From Thermoleophilia bacterium (GTDB taxonomy: Bacteria > Actinomycetota > Thermoleophilia > Gaiellales > SKUG01), in assembly GCA_007122215.1 (NCBI GenBank), contig SKUG01000284.1, positions 1-6,514 on the forward strand: a stretch of 6,514 nt of DNA. Direction: 5' to 3'. Within the stretch, counting starts at the first letter, position 1, and the number at the start of each line of letters is the position of its first letter. A model generated the notes under the pieces. It was not told where the DNA came from. It did no database searches and saw only the letters and a list, made by a program, of their open reading frames with translations. Below are positions 5,079 through 6,514 of this stretch, piece after piece. Position numbers and translations under genes: made by a program.

Positions 5079-6514
5079 GCGCTGCCACGCCATCGGAGTT
5101 CCCACCGCCGGTCACCTCCGGCGAGTTCATCGACGAGCCGCGCGCCAGCGGCGATGACGTGATCGAGGTCGGCATCCTCATCATCGGTGGGGGCGCCGCC
5201 GGCCTGGGCTGTGCCATCCGGCTCGGCCGGCAGCTCGCCGAGCAGCCCGAGCTCATGGACCAGCTCGGCGAGGTGCCGATCGCGATCGTGGACAAGGGCC
5301 GCTCGCTCGGCATGCACCAGCTGTCGGGTGCAGTGGTCGACACCACGGCCCTGCAGGAGCTGCTCCCGGACCGTACCCCCGAGGAGCTCGGCTCCTTCGG
5401 TCCGGTGCGCAAGGAGGCCGTCTACGTCATGGGGCGCCGCCGCTCCATGCGCATCCCGACCCCGCCGCCCTTCCACAACAAGGGCAACCACGTCTTCTCC
5501 CTCTCCCAGCTCGTGCGCCAGCTCGGTGACGTTGCCGAGGAGCTCGGGGCCTTCCTGCTGCCCGAGACCACCGCCGACATGCTGCTGGTGCGCGACGGGC
5601 GCGTGGTGGGCGTGCGTACCGGTGACAAGGGGCGGGACCGCGACGGCTCGGAGCTCGGCAACTTCGAGCCCGGTGCAGAGATCCACGCGAAGTACACGGT
5701 ACTGGCCGAGGGGACCCAGGGGCACCTCTCGATGGCTGCCATCGACCACTTCGAGCTTGCGCCCGAGAGCGCCCAGGTCTGGGCGCTCGGGGTCAAGGAG
5801 ACCTGGAAGGTCGCACGGCCGCTCGACCGGGTGATCCACACCATGGGCTGGCCGCTGCGCACCGGGGCGCGCCACCGCGAGTTCGGCGGCAGCTTCATCT
5901 ACCCCATGGGCGAGGACAAGGCCTGCATCGGGCTCGTGGTCGGGCTCGACCACCGCGATGCCAGCCTGTCCGTGCACGACCTGCTGCAGGACCTCAAGCT
6001 GCACCCGCGGATCCGCTCGATCCTCGAGGGCGGGGAGCGCGTTGGCTGGGGCGCGAAGACGATCCCCGAGGGCGGCTACTGGTCGCTGCCTCGTCGCTTG
6101 GCCGTGCCGGGGGCGCTGCTGGCCGGCGACGCAGCGGGAATGGTGAACGTGCCGCGCCTCAAGGGCGTGCAGTACGCGCTGCGGGCCGGCATGCTGGCAG
6201 CGGACTCGATCACGGCGTCGCTGGCTGCAGGGGAGCTCGAGACAGCCTGCCTCGACAGCTACCACGATGCCATCCACGCGTCCGAGGTCGGGCGGGACCT
6301 GTACCGGGTCCGGAACATGCGCCAGACCTTCCACCGCGGCTTCTTCATGGGCGGGGCCCTGTCATCGATGATGGACATCACCGGGGGGCGCTTCCCGGGC
6401 GGCAAGTGGCTCAACCGGCCGGATGCCGAGCAGCCCGTCGAGGATGGGGGTCGCAGCTACGCCGAGCGTGACGGCAGCTATACCTTCGACAAGCTCAGCA
6501 GCGTGTTCGCCTCG
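5075..6514 (+). CDS. Electron transfer flavoprotein-quinone oxidoreductase (ETF-QO), 3' partial
   Basis: ETF-QO is a membrane-associated FAD and [4Fe-4S] enzyme that moves electrons from reduced ETF to the quinone pool. The frame stays open for 480 residues from a GTG overlapping the etfA stop, with GGGAG (5065-5069) five bases upstream. Visible landmarks are the dinucleotide fold IIGGGAAGLGCAIRLG (36-51), MHQLSGAVVD (80-89), HAKYTVLAEGTQGHL (204-218), VIHTMGWPL (253-261), GGSFIYPM (271-278), IGLVVGLDHRD (285-295), EGGYWSLPR (332-340), LLAGDAAGMVNVPRLKG (348-364) and RNMRQTFH (413-420). The last residues, TFDKLSSVFAS, match the point where full-length ETF-QO proteins pass into the C-terminal ferredoxin-like domain. 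About 100 residues, including the cluster cysteines, should follow beyond the window. The length before this point favours full ETF-QO over the shorter FixC, which uses a separate FixX. The fold has GGGAAGL where GGGPAGL is common, a mild variant. Confidence 0.95.
   Translation, partial: MSAATPSEFPPPVTSGEFIDEPRASGDDVIEVGILIIGGGAAGLGCAIRLGRQLAEQPELMDQLGEVPIAIVDKGRSLGMHQLSGAVVDTTALQELLPDRTPEELGSFGPVRKEAVYVMGRRRSMRIPTPPPFHNKGNHVFSLSQLVRQLGDVAEELGAFLLPETTADMLLVRDGRVVGVRTGDKGRDRDGSELGNFEPGAEIHAKYTVLAEGTQGHLSMAAIDHFELAPESAQVWALGVKETWKVARPLDRVIHTMGWPLRTGARHREFGGSFIYPMGEDKACIGLVVGLDHRDASLSVHDLLQDLKLHPRIRSILEGGERVGWGAKTIPEGGYWSLPRRLAVPGALLAGDAAGMVNVPRLKGVQYALRAGMLAADSITASLAAGELETACLDSYHDAIHASEVGRDLYRVRNMRQTFHRGFFMGGALSSMMDITGGRFPGGKWLNRPDAEQPVEDGGRSYAERDGSYTFDKLSSVFAS

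Noticed and set aside
4895..6334. Minus-strand open frame of 479 residues
   Set aside because: It lies opposite etfA and ETF-QO, whose plus-strand translations match known families along their full length.

Overview
This is a high-GC window with dense coding, GTG starts and G-rich Shine-Dalgarno sites. That, together with an etfB-etfA-ETF-QO gene order, suggests a high-GC actinobacterial chromosome. The lineage is an inference; no rRNA or other marker is present to fix it.

Layout from left to right: (1) bases 1-225 hold the 3' end of a LuxR/NarL-type regulator gene, cut by the window edge. (2) Bases 226-659 show no convincing gene; they contain hairpins and a short imperfect tandem repeat between two convergent genes. 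(3) Bases 660-2591 on the minus strand encode an unusual 643-residue protein. It has a low-complexity N-terminal half with SSKP repeats, one LysM domain, a charged helical stretch, a zincin-type HExxH motif (HELTH), and a C-terminal tail with six RWRRPT motifs. (4) A 153-base divergent intergenic region carries an AAC-t-TAGGT / ACCTA-GTT inverted repeat midway between the two start codons. (5) Bases 2745-3152 encode a 135-residue protein I do not recognise. (6) Bases 3309-6514 are a tight electron-transfer flavoprotein operon: etfB, etfA and ETF-ubiquinone/menaquinone oxidoreductase, the last running off the window before its expected iron-sulfur domain.

The etf genes form an ordinary metabolic unit. 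EtfBA collects electrons from acyl-CoA and related dehydrogenases, and ETF-QO passes them to the membrane quinone pool. The unusual part is the LysM/HExxH/repeat-tail protein and its divergent small neighbour. The LysM domain suggests peptidoglycan or chitin-like glycan binding, and HELTH suggests a zinc peptidase, yet there is no obvious signal peptide. The tail is a 45-base in-frame tandem repeat that looks recently expanded at the 3' end. This is the best candidate here for an undescribed system, but its function cannot be read from sequence alone.
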